Of a DNA stretch of 63,230 nucleotides, positions 8,055-16,026 are shown piece by piece. How positions within the stretch are numbered: the first letter of the stretch is position 1; each line of letters opens with the position of its first letter. The notes beneath the pieces were generated by a model. That model was not told the origin of the DNA. It ran no database searches and was given only the letters and a program-made list of their open reading frames with translations. A program made the translations under genes and the position numbers. This DNA comes from an uncultured Rikenella sp. (lineage in GTDB: Bacteria > Bacteroidota > Bacteroidia > Bacteroidales > Rikenellaceae). The stretch is from NCBI RefSeq assembly GCF_910577125.1, contig NZ_CAJTMN010000004.1, positions 1 through 63,230 of the forward strand. Direction: 5' to 3'.

Positions 8055-8600
8055 ATGGCTGGACGGGAGGTGTCTCTGTTTCTGTCGTTTTTCAAAATCG
8101 GATGTTTCACTTTCGGCGGAGGGTATGCCATGATTCCGATCATCCAAAAGGAGGTGATCGATAAACGCGGATGGGTCGAACGCGAGGAGTTCATTGATCT
8201 GCTGGCCTTGGCGCAGTCGGCGCCGGGGCCCATGGCGGTCAATGTCTCGATCCAGGTGGGGTACAAAATCCTGAGAACGCGAGGGGCGGTGGCGGCGTTT
8301 CTGGGAACCGTGTTGCCGTCGTTCCTGATTCTGCTGGGGGTGGCGATCTTCTTCGCGCACATCTCGGAGGATCCGACGGTGAACCGAATTTTCAAGGGGA
8401 TGAGACCGGCGGTGGTGGCGCTGATTCTCCAACCGGTCTTCTCGTTCGCCCGGGGATTGAAAAAGTGGGAGTACGGGGTGTTCGCGGCGATTGCGGGGGC
8501 GATCTGGGCCGGGGTCTCGCCGCTGTGGTTCATCGCGGGAGGGATTCTCGGTGGGGTGGGATATACGTATTGGAGAACGAAGGGGCGGGAGGGGAGATAA
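8055..8600 (+). CDS. chrA: Chromate transporter, N-terminal-type half protein
   Basis: A 181-aa hydrophobic protein of the CHR family in its short, single-domain form. CHR proteins move chromate or related oxyanions across the inner membrane; the physiological substrate in gut anaerobes is not established. The family motif FFKIGCFTFGGGYAMIP is at residues 11-27, and the second signature QSAPGPMAVN follows at about residues 54-63. The 546-bp gene is followed 15 bp later by a second half protein with the same motifs, so the pair together equals a full-length ChrA. Short-chain pairs of this kind are thought to work as heterodimers. It starts right after repeat island 2. Confidence 0.88.
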   Translation: MAGREVSLFLSFFKIGCFTFGGGYAMIPIIQKEVIDKRGWVEREEFIDLLALAQSAPGPMAVNVSIQVGYKILRTRGAVAAFLGTVLPSFLILLGVAIFFAHISEDPTVNRIFKGMRPAVVALILQPVFSFARGLKKWEYGVFAAIAGAIWAGVSPLWFIAGGILGGVGYTYWRTKGREGR

Positions 8601-8615
8601 AAAATCGAATTCGGG

Positions 8616-9137
8616 ATGCTCTATCTGCAACTTTTTCTGACTTTTTTCCAGATCGGCCTTTTCGGATTCGGAGGAGGGTATGCGATGATTTCGCTGATCC
8701 AGGCCGAGGTGGTGACGCGGCACGGGTGGATCACGGCGGCGCAGTTTGCCGATATCATCGCCATCTCGCAGGTGACGCCGGGGCCGATCGCGATCAATAG
8801 CGCGACTTATATCGGTTATACGGCGACGGGGTCGGTGTGGGGGTCGGCGCTGGCGACGGCGGGGGTTTGCGCGCCGTCGCTGGTTATTATGCTGATCGTG
8901 GCGAGGTTCTACCTCAAAATGAAGGACAATCCGTATGTGGCGGGGGTGATGAGGACGTTGAGGCCGGTGGTGGTGGGGTTGATTCTGGCGGCGGCGCTGC
9001 TGTTGCTCACGCCGGACAACTTCATCGACTGGAAAAGCTATGTGATTTTCGGCGGGGTGCTGGTGGCGGCGCTGCGGAAGGTCAATCCGATTCTGCTGAT
9101 TGTGCTGGCGGGATTGGCGGGGTGGTTGATCTATTGA
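8616..9137 (+). CDS. Chromate transporter, second half protein
   Basis: A 173-aa paralogue and presumed partner of the preceding gene. The signature FFQIGLFGFGGGYAMIS occupies residues 10-26, and SQVTPGPIAINSATYIGY follows at about residues 52-69. Four to five membrane segments are apparent. It lies 15 bp downstream in the same direction, so the two are almost certainly co-translated partners. The gene ends 62 bp before ispD, which could still be on the same transcript. Substrate specificity cannot be told from sequence. Confidence 0.88.
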   Translation: MLYLQLFLTFFQIGLFGFGGGYAMISLIQAEVVTRHGWITAAQFADIIAISQVTPGPIAINSATYIGYTATGSVWGSALATAGVCAPSLVIMLIVARFYLKMKDNPYVAGVMRTLRPVVVGLILAAALLLLTPDNFIDWKSYVIFGGVLVAALRKVNPILLIVLAGLAGWLIY

Positions 9138-9198
9138 GCTTGCGGACGGGGTTGCAGGTGGGATTGTAAGGGTTGTCGGAAAAATCTATTCACAAAAT

Positions 9199-9921
9199 AT
9201 GCACATAATATTAACAATTGTCGTGGCGGCGGGTGCGGGGCGGCGGATGGGTGGTGAGGTGCCCAAACAGTTCTTGTTGCTTGGGGGCGAGCCGATCGTC
9301 ATGCGGACGCTGCGTCGGATGGCGCTGGGGGTGGAGCGGGCGTTGGCGGATTGTTCACAAAATGTGAACGGGTGGGTGCATAAGCTGGTGCTGGTGCTCC
9401 CGGAGGCGTATATCGAACGGTGGGGGGAGTTGTGCAGGGAGCATCGGTTCGAGGTGCCGCACGGGGTGGTGGCGGGGGGAGAGACGAGGTTTCAGTCGGT
9501 GCGCCGGGGACTGGAGGCGGAACCGGGGGCGGAGGTAGTGCTGGTACACGATGGGGTGCGGCCGTTTGTCTCGGATGGGGTGATTCGGGGGGTGATCGAG
9601 GGGGTGCGCAAACATGGGGCGGTGGTGCCGGTGGTGTCGGTGGTGGATTCGTTGCGGAGGATAGTGCCGGAGGGGGCCAGTGTGGCGGTCGAAAGGGGGG
9701 CATACCGGGCGGTGCAGACGCCGCAGGGGTTTCGGGGGGCGTTGCTTAGGGAGGCGTACGGTCGGCCGGAAGAGGAGCGTTTTACGGATGATGCTTCGGT
9801 GGCGGAAGCGTTGGGAGGTGTCGCAATCGGGCTCGTGGAGGGGGATCGGCGTAACATCAAGATTACGACGGGGTTCGATCTGGCGGTGGCGGAAAAGTTG
9901 CTCTCGGAGGGGTGGGGCTAA
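9199..9921 (+). CDS. ispD: 2-C-methyl-D-erythritol 4-phosphate cytidylyltransferase IspD
   Basis: The product (240 aa) joins CTP and methylerythritol 4-phosphate in the non-mevalonate isoprenoid pathway, so this organism uses the MEP route (ispH is also present at 44732). The nucleotide-binding loop VVAAGAGRRMGGEVPKQF is at residues 7-24. HDGVRPFVS and the TPQGF segment are in the usual places, and DDASVAE and a C-terminal GDRRNIKITT complete the family pattern. A stretch around residues 45-61 (ERALADCSQNVNGWVHK) is somewhat longer than in typical IspD and contains a small DNA palindrome, TTCACAAAATGTGAA. The gene stops 18 bp before inverted cassette F. Confidence 0.93.
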   Translation: MHIILTIVVAAGAGRRMGGEVPKQFLLLGGEPIVMRTLRRMALGVERALADCSQNVNGWVHKLVLVLPEAYIERWGELCREHRFEVPHGVVAGGETRFQSVRRGLEAEPGAEVVLVHDGVRPFVSDGVIRGVIEGVRKHGAVVPVVSVVDSLRRIVPEGASVAVERGAYRAVQTPQGFRGALLREAYGRPEEERFTDDASVAEALGGVAIGLVEGDRRNIKITTGFDLAVAEKLLSEGWG

Positions 9922-9939
9922 GGCTGCCTTTGCCCCCGT

Positions 9940-10140
9940 TTATTCCGAGAGGCAACGCAACTGAAAACCGTGGCCGCGGCTGCTCGCGTCGCTGGGGTAG
10001 AGGTTTTGCGCGTTGAAGCCCAGGAACATGCCGTTTGTACTGTTGGTCACCGCCGACCAGCAGTACCCGCAGTTGCCGATGCCCCTTGCTACGCCCTCAT
10101 AGCCCGTGCGACCGAAGTCGCGGTAGCCCGGGGCGGGGTG
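9940..10140 (-). pseudogene. Variable-domain cassette F (inverted)
   Basis: Reading leftward, 66 codons open with HPAPGYRDFGR, pass through GYCWSA, and end RGHGFQLRCLSE-stop. There is no start codon at the beginning and no upstream domain. It is exactly as long as cassettes A and H (201 nt). It lies between ispD and upp and ends (10140) only 22 bp from the upp promoter's -33 region. The boundary block CCCCGCCCCGGGC and the 3' GGAATAAACGG are the same as in the other cassettes. Confidence 0.7.
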
Positions 10141-10161
10141 CTTTTTTGTCGGGGGAAAGGG

Positions 10162-10191
10162 TTGTTTTGTGGCGGGGAAAAGTTATATTTG
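10162..10191 (+). promoter_or_regulatory. Bacteroidales-type promoter of upp
   Basis: TTG at 10162-10164 and TATATTTG at 10184-10191 are separated by 19 bp, matching the -33/-7 pattern of Bacteroidales sigma-ABfr promoters. It lies between cassette F and the upp start, 62 bp upstream of the ATG. Confidence 0.65.
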
Positions 10192-10253
10192 TACGGGATA
10201 CGGCCCGGGATCGGGAGGCGGAGGAGTTGTTCGATGCCAAAAACAGGACGGAT

Positions 10254-10907
10254 ATGATTAGGGTATTGGATCAGGAAAACACGATTCTGGCGCGCTATGT
10301 GGCGCAATTGCGCGATGAGGTCACGCAGCGGGATCCGATGAGATTCCGACGGAATCTCGAACGGACGGGGGAGGTGATGGCCTACGAAATCAGCAAAACG
10401 CTGAATTACAGGCAACAGACGGTGGTTACGCCGCTCGGAGAGGCCGAGATGATGCTGCCGGCGGATGAGGTGGTGATCGCGTCGATTCTCAGGGCCGGGG
10501 TGCCGATGCACAACGGATTCCTCAATATGTTCGACGATGCGTCGAATGCGTTCGTGTCGGCGTTCCGGAAGTATAGCAAGGACGGGACGATGAAAATCGT
10601 GCTGGAGCAGGTCACGACGCCTTCGCTGGAGGGAAAGGTGCTGATTGTGGTCGATCCGATGCTGGCGACGGGGGCGTCGATCGAACTGGCGTACTATGCG
10701 CTTGTCGAGAAGGGCGGGGTGCCGGCGCATACGCATCTGGCGGCGGTGATCTCGTCGGCGGACGGGATCGAGTATGTGAAGAAACATTTGCCGATGGAGC
10801 ATGTCACGCTCTGGACGGCAGCGGTGGATGAGGAGATGACGGTCAAGTCGTATATCGTGCCGGGAATCGGCGATCCGGGGGACTTGGCGTACGGGAAAAA
10901 ACTGTAG
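10254..10907 (+). CDS. upp: Uracil phosphoribosyltransferase
   Basis: The product (217 aa) salvages uracil by transferring it to PRPP to form UMP. The PRPP-binding loop VDPMLATGASIE is near residues 138-149. MRFRRNLERTGEVMAYEISK in the N-terminal half and a C-terminal YIVPGIGDPGDLAYG uracil-binding segment are typical. I choose the ATG at 10254, with ggacgg just upstream, because Bacteroidales orthologues begin at this point. A longer open frame from 10035 runs through inverted cassette F and the promoter and is not supported. It is transcribed from the promoter at 10162-10191. Confidence 0.93.
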   Translation: MIRVLDQENTILARYVAQLRDEVTQRDPMRFRRNLERTGEVMAYEISKTLNYRQQTVVTPLGEAEMMLPADEVVIASILRAGVPMHNGFLNMFDDASNAFVSAFRKYSKDGTMKIVLEQVTTPSLEGKVLIVVDPMLATGASIELAYYALVEKGGVPAHTHLAAVISSADGIEYVKKHLPMEHVTLWTAAVDEEMTVKSYIVPGIGDPGDLAYGKKL

Positions 10908-10934
10908 GTGCCGTGTGCCGGCGGGTGGGACGGG

Positions 10935-11459
10935 CTATCGTTTGAGCTGTCTCACGAACAGTTCGCCGGGGTGTCCGTCGGCGTCGGTGAAGGGGGGCTG
11001 ACGGACGAAACCGCATTTGAGGGCGACGCGCTGTGAACGGAGGTTTTCGGGACGGGTCGTGATCCACAGGGCGGAGATCTCGGACGAGGCGGTGTAGCGG
11101 GCGATGAGCAGGTCGACGGCTTCCGGAATATAGCCGTTCCCCCAGTGTTCCTCGCCGAGCCAGTAGCCTATCTCCCGCTGGTCGGTGGTGATCGCGTAAT
11201 GCTCGCTGCCGCGGGGCACCAGACCGATGCAGCCGATCGGTTCGCCGAGCGTTTTCAGAACGACGGCATAGGTCTCGGGGGCGTTGAAAACGGTGCGGAT
11301 GACTTCGCGGCTCATCGCCTCGGAGGTGTGCGCGGGCCAGCCGGCGAGGGGGCCGACGCGGGGGTTGCGGGCGTAGCGGTAGAGGGCGGGGGCGTCCGAA
11401 AGCTGCCAGGGGCGCAGGAGCAGGCGGGCGGATTCTAAGGGAGTATCTTTGGGGGGCAT
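10935..11459 (-). CDS. GNAT-family N-acetyltransferase (RimJ/RimL type)
   Basis: A 174-aa protein with the GNAT fold of the RimJ/RimL-like group (Acetyltransf_3). It begins with TPLESARLLLRPWQLSDAPAL, the usual first strand and helix. It then has REIGYWLGEEHWGNGYIPEA, the acetyl-CoA pyrophosphate-binding region, and NLRSQRVALKCGFV near the C-terminus. These enzymes acetylate ribosomal-protein N-termini or small amines; the substrate here cannot be deduced. It is convergent with upp (27 bp apart) and starts 24 bp downstream of the histidine kinase stop, so it may be the tail gene of that unit. Confidence 0.85.
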   Translation of the reverse strand: MPPKDTPLESARLLLRPWQLSDAPALYRYARNPRVGPLAGWPAHTSEAMSREVIRTVFNAPETYAVVLKTLGEPIGCIGLVPRGSEHYAITTDQREIGYWLGEEHWGNGYIPEAVDLLIARYTASSEISALWITTRPENLRSQRVALKCGFVRQPPFTDADGHPGELFVRQLKR

Positions 11460-11483
11460 CTTTTTTCTTTCAGCAAAAATTCT

Positions 11484-12806
11484 TTATCGGAAGGTCAGGG
11501 TGAAGATCGATCCGGTGCCGTTCGGGCCGGGGCGGTACTGGAGGGTGCCGCCGTGCAGGCGCATGATCTGCCGCGAGAGGCTCAGACCGACGCCCGAACC
11601 GCCGCTCTTGGTGGTGAAGAACGGGATGAAGATCTGGTCGGCGACTTCGGGCGGGATGCTCGGGCCGTTGTTCTCTATCTGGATGATCACCTGCTCGCGG
11701 CTGTCTACGGTGGCGGTCAGGTCGATCCGGGGATGTTCGACGTCGAGGGTGGCTTCGATGGCGTTCTTCAGCAGGTTGATGGCGACCTGGCTGATCATGC
11801 TGCGGTCGGCGTAGAGGATCAGGTCGTCGGGCTCGACGGAGATACGGATGTCGACGTTCCGGGAGCCGTCGGGAACGGTGGCGGAGGTGAGGGCGCAGAG
11901 GTTCTCGACGAACTCTTTGACGTAGAAGAGGGTGGGGTTGGGGGCCGGAAGGCGGGTGAATTTGCGGTAGGATTCGACGAAGGAGATCAGGTTCTTGCCG
12001 GTCTGGCTGATGGTGGCGAGGCCGCGGCGGAGTTCCGAGTCGTCGTCGGGGCCGATGCGCTCGACGAGGGAGTCGCTGATCGAGGTGATGGGGTTCACGG
12101 AGTTCATGATCTCGTGGGTCAGGACGCGGATGAGCCGGAGCCAGGATTCGATTTCGCGGTCGGAGAGTTCGTTCTCGATGTCGGTCAGGGCGAGGATGCG
12201 GAGTTGCTCGCCGCGCCGGACGATCGAGGAGGCGTGAACGGAGAAGGTGACGGAGCCGCGTTCGGTGCGGCAGGTCAGCTGCCGGCTTTCGCCGGCGACG
12301 ATGTCGCGAAGAAGGGCGGGGAATTGTTCGTCGAGCCGGCTGAGCTGTTTGATGTGGGTCAGGGGCTGGATGCCGAGCAGGCGGAGGGCTTCGCGGTTGG
12401 TCTGGGTGACGTGTCCGCGGTCGTTGATGATCAGGATGCCGGTGGTGACGCTTTCGAGGATCAGCTGATAGTATTTCTCCTGTTCGATGGTCTCTTCGCG
12501 GGCTTTGGTCAGCAGGGAGTGGATGCGGTTCAGGGACTGGTTGATCAGGAGGTCGTTGCTGCGCGAGGATCTCTCGGCGAACTTGAAGGAGTAGTCGCCG
12601 TTCTCGATGGCGTGGAACATGAAGATCAGTTTCCGGGTGGTGCGGCTGTAGAGGCGGAGGATGGAGCCGAGAGACAGGAGGAAAACGACGGCGCAGCAGC
12701 TGGCGGGAAGGTAGTCGGTGCGCAGCAGGAACCAGAGCAGCTCGGCGGAGCTGGCGGCCAGGGTGAGGAGCAGAAGCAGGAGGCGGAGTTTCAGGGCTTT
12801 GTGCAT
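11484..12806 (-). CDS. PAS-containing sensor histidine kinase (NtrB/NtrY type)
   Basis: A 440-aa inner-membrane sensor. Two hydrophobic helices (about residues 6-27 and 34-51) bracket only a very short loop, so sensing is probably intramembrane or cytoplasmic. A PAS-like domain spans about 110-215. The phospho-acceptor is His231 in RVLTHEIMNSVNP. The N-box NLLKNAIEA, the FIPFFTTKSGGSGVGLSLSRQI segment and a final GTGSIFTL follow as in HATPase domains. I choose the ATG at 12806; the open frame continues upstream only into repeats. Its likely partner is the sigma-54 response regulator at 14671-16026, from which it is separated by repeat island 3. Probable role: control of the ABC export operons to the right. 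Confidence 0.88.
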   Translation of the reverse strand: MHKALKLRLLLLLLTLAASSAELLWFLLRTDYLPASCCAVVFLLSLGSILRLYSRTTRKLIFMFHAIENGDYSFKFAERSSRSNDLLINQSLNRIHSLLTKAREETIEQEKYYQLILESVTTGILIINDRGHVTQTNREALRLLGIQPLTHIKQLSRLDEQFPALLRDIVAGESRQLTCRTERGSVTFSVHASSIVRRGEQLRILALTDIENELSDREIESWLRLIRVLTHEIMNSVNPITSISDSLVERIGPDDDSELRRGLATISQTGKNLISFVESYRKFTRLPAPNPTLFYVKEFVENLCALTSATVPDGSRNVDIRISVEPDDLILYADRSMISQVAINLLKNAIEATLDVEHPRIDLTATVDSREQVIIQIENNGPSIPPEVADQIFIPFFTTKSGGSGVGLSLSRQIMRLHGGTLQYRPGPNGTGSIFTLTFR

Positions 12807-13046
12807 GGTGGTGTGTGACGTAAGGGGGCGTTGTAGGGGTGCGGCAGTCGCGGTGGGGCGGTTGTGTTGAGGTGTATGGCCGGAGTCTGAGGCGTGGCGC
12901 GCGAACAAAGAGTTGGGCTGACCCAGCCGCAGAAATGCGCAGCATTTCCCGTCCATGCACCCGTTGGGTGTTTTGTTAGGGTTGTCTCTGCCTTATTAAC
13001 TGGACGCCGCCCGCGCAGGGCAGTTTCATCCGGTTCAAAGCTCGAC

Positions 13047-13120
13047 CGCGCGCCGACGCCTAAGGAGGCGATTCAACGATTTCGGCGATGAGCCGAAAGG
13101 GATGAATCGCCCGGCGCGCG
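13047..13120 (+). repeat. Type-3 hairpin element
   Basis: CGCGCGCCGACGCCTAAGGA shoulder, lower stem GGCGATTC / GAATCGCC and upper stem TTTCGGC / GCCGAAA around gatga, with an asymmetric internal loop. The 3' end is CGGCGCGCG. It shares its ends with type 1 but has an unrelated stem. Confidence 0.7.
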
Positions 13121-13136
13121 ACAAAGCCAGCTCCGT

Positions 13137-13206
13137 GCGCCACGCCTTAAGAGGGAAATCGTCAAAACTCGCTTGCGCGTTTTGACAAGATTTCCCAAGG
13201 CGCGCG
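13137..13206 (+). repeat. Type-1 bulged hairpin element
   Basis: GCGCCACGCCTTAAGAGGG shoulder and upper stem GTCAAAACtCG / CGcGTTTTGAC, with a G-C closing pair and AA bulge. The lower stem is GGGAAATC / GATTTCCC, followed by AAGGCGCGCG. It is the cleanest example of the type. Confidence 0.85.
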
Positions 13207-13345
13207 AACAAAGAATGGGGCCAAGCAAACCAGTAAGCGATACGCAGTATCGCTCTGTCCCGCCGGGGTCACCCGGACGCCGCCCGCGTAGGGCAGTTCT
13301 ATCCTGTTAGGGTAGAGGCGGCCATTTCGGAGTGCCCGAAGGCAC

Positions 13346-13375
13346 CGCGCGCCACGCCTTAAGGGGGAAATCCCG
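13346..13375 (+). repeat. Truncated type-1 hairpin (5' half)
   Basis: CGCGCGCCACGCCTTAAGG followed by GGGAAATCCC, then unrelated sequence. Only the 5' shoulder and lower arm remain, so the hairpin has been cut by a rearrangement. Confidence 0.6.
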
Positions 13376-13454
13376 TCTTGCCTAACGTTGTGCGGCTGTC
13401 CGTCTCGGGAAATAATAAAGGCTCCGCGCCGTAACGCGAACGCGTTGGCCGCGG

Positions 13455-13550
13455 GGATCCCTACTTTCTACTATGTGGTAGAAAGTAGGCAAAGAGCACA
13501 TTCAAGGGGAACTCCGTCTCCCTTGAAAATCCCCCGGCGATTCAGCCACC
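13455..13550 (-). repeat. Inverted copy of the block at 7630-7725
   Basis: Reverse complement of 7630-7725 with high identity, including the CTACTTTCTA stem. The TTCAAGGG / CCCTTGAA stem is shorter here but still paired. It lies directly upstream of cassette B. Confidence 0.75.
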
Positions 13551-13569
13551 CATTGGGAATGCGGTACGC

Positions 13570-13755
13570 CTCGCCCCGGGCAACCGCTACGCCTACTCGG
13601 GCGATCCGGTGAGCGTCGGCAACGAGGGTTCCGTCTGGTCGGCTTCGGCCAATGGGGCGTACGGCGTTTATCTGCGCTTCGTGATGAATGCGGCTCAGCC
13701 CAGCTCCTCGAGCACCCGTGCCAACGGTTTTCTGTTGCGTTGCCTCTCGGAATAA
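13570..13755 (+). pseudogene. Variable-domain cassette B
   Basis: A 61-codon open stretch, LAPGNRYAYSGD ... VGNEGSVWSASANG ... STRANGFLLRCLSE-stop, with no start codon. It is the most diverged copy in its variable part yet ends in the same LRCLSE-TAA-AACGG block. Its first residues lack the usual xP before APG, so homology begins one codon later than in the others. The 45 bp after the stop (aaacggaagactcg...) also match the region after cassette G. Confidence 0.68.
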
Positions 13756-13803
13756 ACGGAAGACTCGCTTGATTGGGAACTTCGAACCCGGGCTTGTGAC
13801 GAT

Positions 13804-13992
13804 AACCCCGCCCCGGGCTTCCGCGGTCGTTCAGAGGGGGCTATAGGGGGCGTCGGCTTCAACGGTTACAGCTGGTCGTCGCCAGTCAGCGGTGCCTATG
13901 GCGTGCTCTTGGATTTTAACGTGACGTGGCTCAACCCCAGCGACTCGGACTACCGCGGCTGTGGTTTTCAGTTGCGTTGCCTCTCGGAATAA
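13804..13992 (+). pseudogene. Variable-domain cassette C
   Basis: A 62-codon open stretch, NPAPGFRGRSEG ... VGFNGYSWSSPVSG ... DYRGCGFQLRCLSE-stop. It follows cassette B by 48 bp in the same orientation, making a tandem. There is no start codon, ribosome binding site or promoter. The sequence after the stop (gcgggcagtccgaaatgg) matches that after cassette H. Confidence 0.7.
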
Positions 13993-14257
13993 ACGGTGCA
14001 TGCGGGCAGTCCGAAATGGTAGCCTCTTTATATCGTTGCGGCCGGGCGCCCGGGAGTAACCGCAATTTTCGACGCGTAAGCGGCGTGTCGCGGGCCTCCC
14101 GGGGGGAGGCGTCCGGCCCGCGCGGTTCTGCGAACCGCAACTGCTCAGCCCAATCCACGCCCCAAGTCTCTACCCCGTGTCTGCCTCACTGCGGCTCCGC
14201 TATCGCTCCGCCGGTGCCTTCGGGCACTCCGGAATAGCAACCTCTACCCGGTTTTCC

Positions 14258-14331
14258 CGCGCGCTGGCGGAAATTCTGTTAGAACCATTCACCATGGTTC
14301 TAACGATTTCCTACTCCAGCGGTCGCGCGCG
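14258..14331 (-). repeat. Type-1 bulged hairpin element (inverted)
   Basis: Upper stem GTTAGAACCAT / ATGGTTCTAAC, two-base bulge AG, lower stem GGAAAT-type, and CGCGCG at both ends. It is closely related in stem sequence to 37029-37104, which has a different loop-proximal part that also pairs. Confidence 0.75.
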
Positions 14332-14365
14332 GGGTCGAACTTCGTTCACGCGCGAGGCTCCTCAA

Positions 14366-14436
14366 CCGTCGCCCGCTGGGATTTCACTCGTTTTGCTTAC
14401 GCAAAACGAGTGAAATCCCTCTTTAAGCGGGCGGGC
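14366..14436 (-). repeat. Type-2 hairpin element
   Basis: Near-perfect stem GGGATTTCACTCGTTTTGC / GCAAAACGAGTGAAATCCC around ttac, flanked by CGCCCGCT and by the TTTAAGCGGGCGG shoulder. A diverged relative is at 7001-7073. Confidence 0.75.
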
Positions 14437-14670
14437 GGTGCGTGCCGCACTCCCAATTGGCAGCCTCTACCCTAAAGACCGGAACTGGCCTCGGGCCGGC
14501 CGGGCCCCACTTGGTAAGGTGAAGATAACCCTAACAAAACACCCTATGGGTGCGTGGACGGGCGATGCTCACGCATCGCTGCGGCTGGGGTCAGCCCAAA
14601 TCTTTGTATTGTTCTTCGTTCGTGCGCCTTGGGCTCTGCAAGACTCGATTTCCGTCTGAGCGCCGGGGAA

Positions 14671-16026
14671 TCACAAATTGTATTTCTTCAACTTGTTGTA
14701 AAGGGTCTGGCGGGTCACGCCTAACTGGGCGGCGACGGCGGAAAGATTGCCCTGATGGCGTTTGAGGGCTTCGGTGACCATCGAACGCTCCATCTCGTCT
14801 AAGGTCGTGAAGTGTGCCGGCTGTGATTTCCGGTCGTCGTCTTCGCGATGCGAGATCAGAAGCTCGTCGGCGGTTACGAACGGGGTGTCGGCCATGATCA
14901 CGGCTTTCTCGATGGTGTGCTGCAGCTCCCGGATGTTGCCGGGCCAGGTGTGGGAGGTCAGCTTCTCGGCGGCCTGGGGGGCGAAGGCGGTGCAGGGCTT
15001 GTTGTATTTCGTGGCGTAGTGTTCCAGGAAAATTTCGGCCAGCGGAAGGATGTCTTCGGGGCGTTCGGAGAGGGAGGGTAGCTCGATGTGGATGGTGTTG
15101 ATCCGGTAGAGAAGGTCTTCGCGGAAACTGCCGTCGGAGACCATCTGGTTCAGGTCGCGGTTGGTGGCTGAAATCAGGCGGATGTCGACGGGAATCGGGG
15201 TGTTGCTCCCGACGCGGACGATACTGCGGCTTTGCAGGGCGGTCAGCAGTTTGGCTTGCTGGTGGTAGGGGAGGTTTCCGATCTCGTCCAGAAACAGGGT
15301 GCCTTGCGAGGCGGCTTCGAATTTGCCGGCCCGGTCGCTGCGGGCGTCGGTGAAGGCGCCTTTGACGTAGCCGAAGAGTTCGCTCTCGAACAGGGTCTCG
15401 GGAACGGCGCCCAGGTCGACGGGGATGATTGGTTGGGAGCGCCGGTTCGAAAGGCGGTGGATCTCGCGGGCGAGCATCTCTTTGCCGGTGCCGTTCTCGC
15501 CGGTGATCAGGATGTTGGCGTCGGTGTCGGCGACTTTTTCGACCAGGGCCCGGAGTCGTTTCATGGGGGCGGAGGTGCCCCAGAACATGGGACTCTCGGC
15601 GGTGGGCTTAGAGGCGGGCTGGCCGGAACCGGAGCGGGTGCGGCGCAGGGCCAGGGCGTTGCGCAGGGTGGTGACGAGTTTGGTGTTGTCCCAGGGTTTC
15701 ACGACGAAGTCGGTGGCGCCGCGTTGCATGGCTTTGACGGCGAGGTCGATGTCGGCGTAGGCGGTGAAGAGGACGACTTCGATTTCGGGGAGGGCTTTTT
15801 TGACTTCGGAGAGCCAGTAGAGGCCTTCGTTGCCGCTGTTGATGCCGGAGCTGAAGTTCATGTCGAGCAGCAGGACGTCGGGATGGACTTCGTGCAGGGT
15901 GTTCAGCAGGCGGGTGGGGCTGCTGAGGGTTACTACGTGTTCGAAGACGCCGTTCAGCAGGATTTCGACGGCGGTCAGCATCCCGCGGTTGTCGTCTACG
16001 ACGACGATCGTTCCCTCTTTTTTCAT
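14671..16026 (-). CDS. Sigma-54-dependent response regulator (NtrC family)
   Basis: A 451-aa bacterial enhancer-binding protein. It has a receiver domain (1-120) with phospho-acceptor Asp55 in VLLLDMNF. The AAA+ domain has Walker A GENGTGKE at about 176-183 and Walker B TLFLDEIG, and the sigma-54-contacting loop reads GAFTDA (about 223-228) instead of the canonical GAFTGA. A Fis-type helix-turn-helix (NLSAVAAQLGVTRQTLYNKL) ends the protein. It is divergent from the TolC-like gene at 16461. Three pairs of identical palindromes upstream of TGGCAC elements at 16.3, 22.7 and 29.1 kb are its probable targets. Its likely kinase is 1.9 kb downstream beyond repeat island 3. Confidence 0.92.
   Translation of the reverse strand: MKKEGTIVVVDDNRGMLTAVEILLNGVFEHVVTLSSPTRLLNTLHEVHPDVLLLDMNFSSGINSGNEGLYWLSEVKKALPEIEVVLFTAYADIDLAVKAMQRGATDFVVKPWDNTKLVTTLRNALALRRTRSGSGQPASKPTAESPMFWGTSAPMKRLRALVEKVADTDANILITGENGTGKEMLAREIHRLSNRRSQPIIPVDLGAVPETLFESELFGYVKGAFTDARSDRAGKFEAASQGTLFLDEIGNLPYHQQAKLLTALQSRSIVRVGSNTPIPVDIRLISATNRDLNQMVSDGSFREDLLYRINTIHIELPSLSERPEDILPLAEIFLEHYATKYNKPCTAFAPQAAEKLTSHTWPGNIRELQHTIEKAVIMADTPFVTADELLISHREDDDRKSQPAHFTTLDEMERSMVTEALKRHQGNLSAVAAQLGVTRQTLYNKLKKYNL

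Larger units (their letters stand above)
12807..14670. repeat. Repeat island 3 between the histidine kinase and its response regulator
   Basis: About 1.86 kb without a normal gene. It holds variable-domain cassettes B (13570-13755) and C (13804-13992). Hairpins lie at 13047-13120, 13137-13206, 13346-13375 (5' half only), 14258-14331 and 14366-14436. Copies of the GTGCC-nnn-GGCAC element (13329, 14209) and the AAATGC-nn-GCATTT element (12930, 14560) are also present, with the inverted 95-bp block at 13455-13550 and a partial copy of the long mosaic repeat at 14030-14135. No open frame here has a recognisable protein beyond the cassettes. Confidence 0.75.

Noticed and set aside
10035..10253. 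N-terminal extension of upp
   Set aside because: It runs antisense through cassette F and across the upp promoter. The start at 10254 fits the family.
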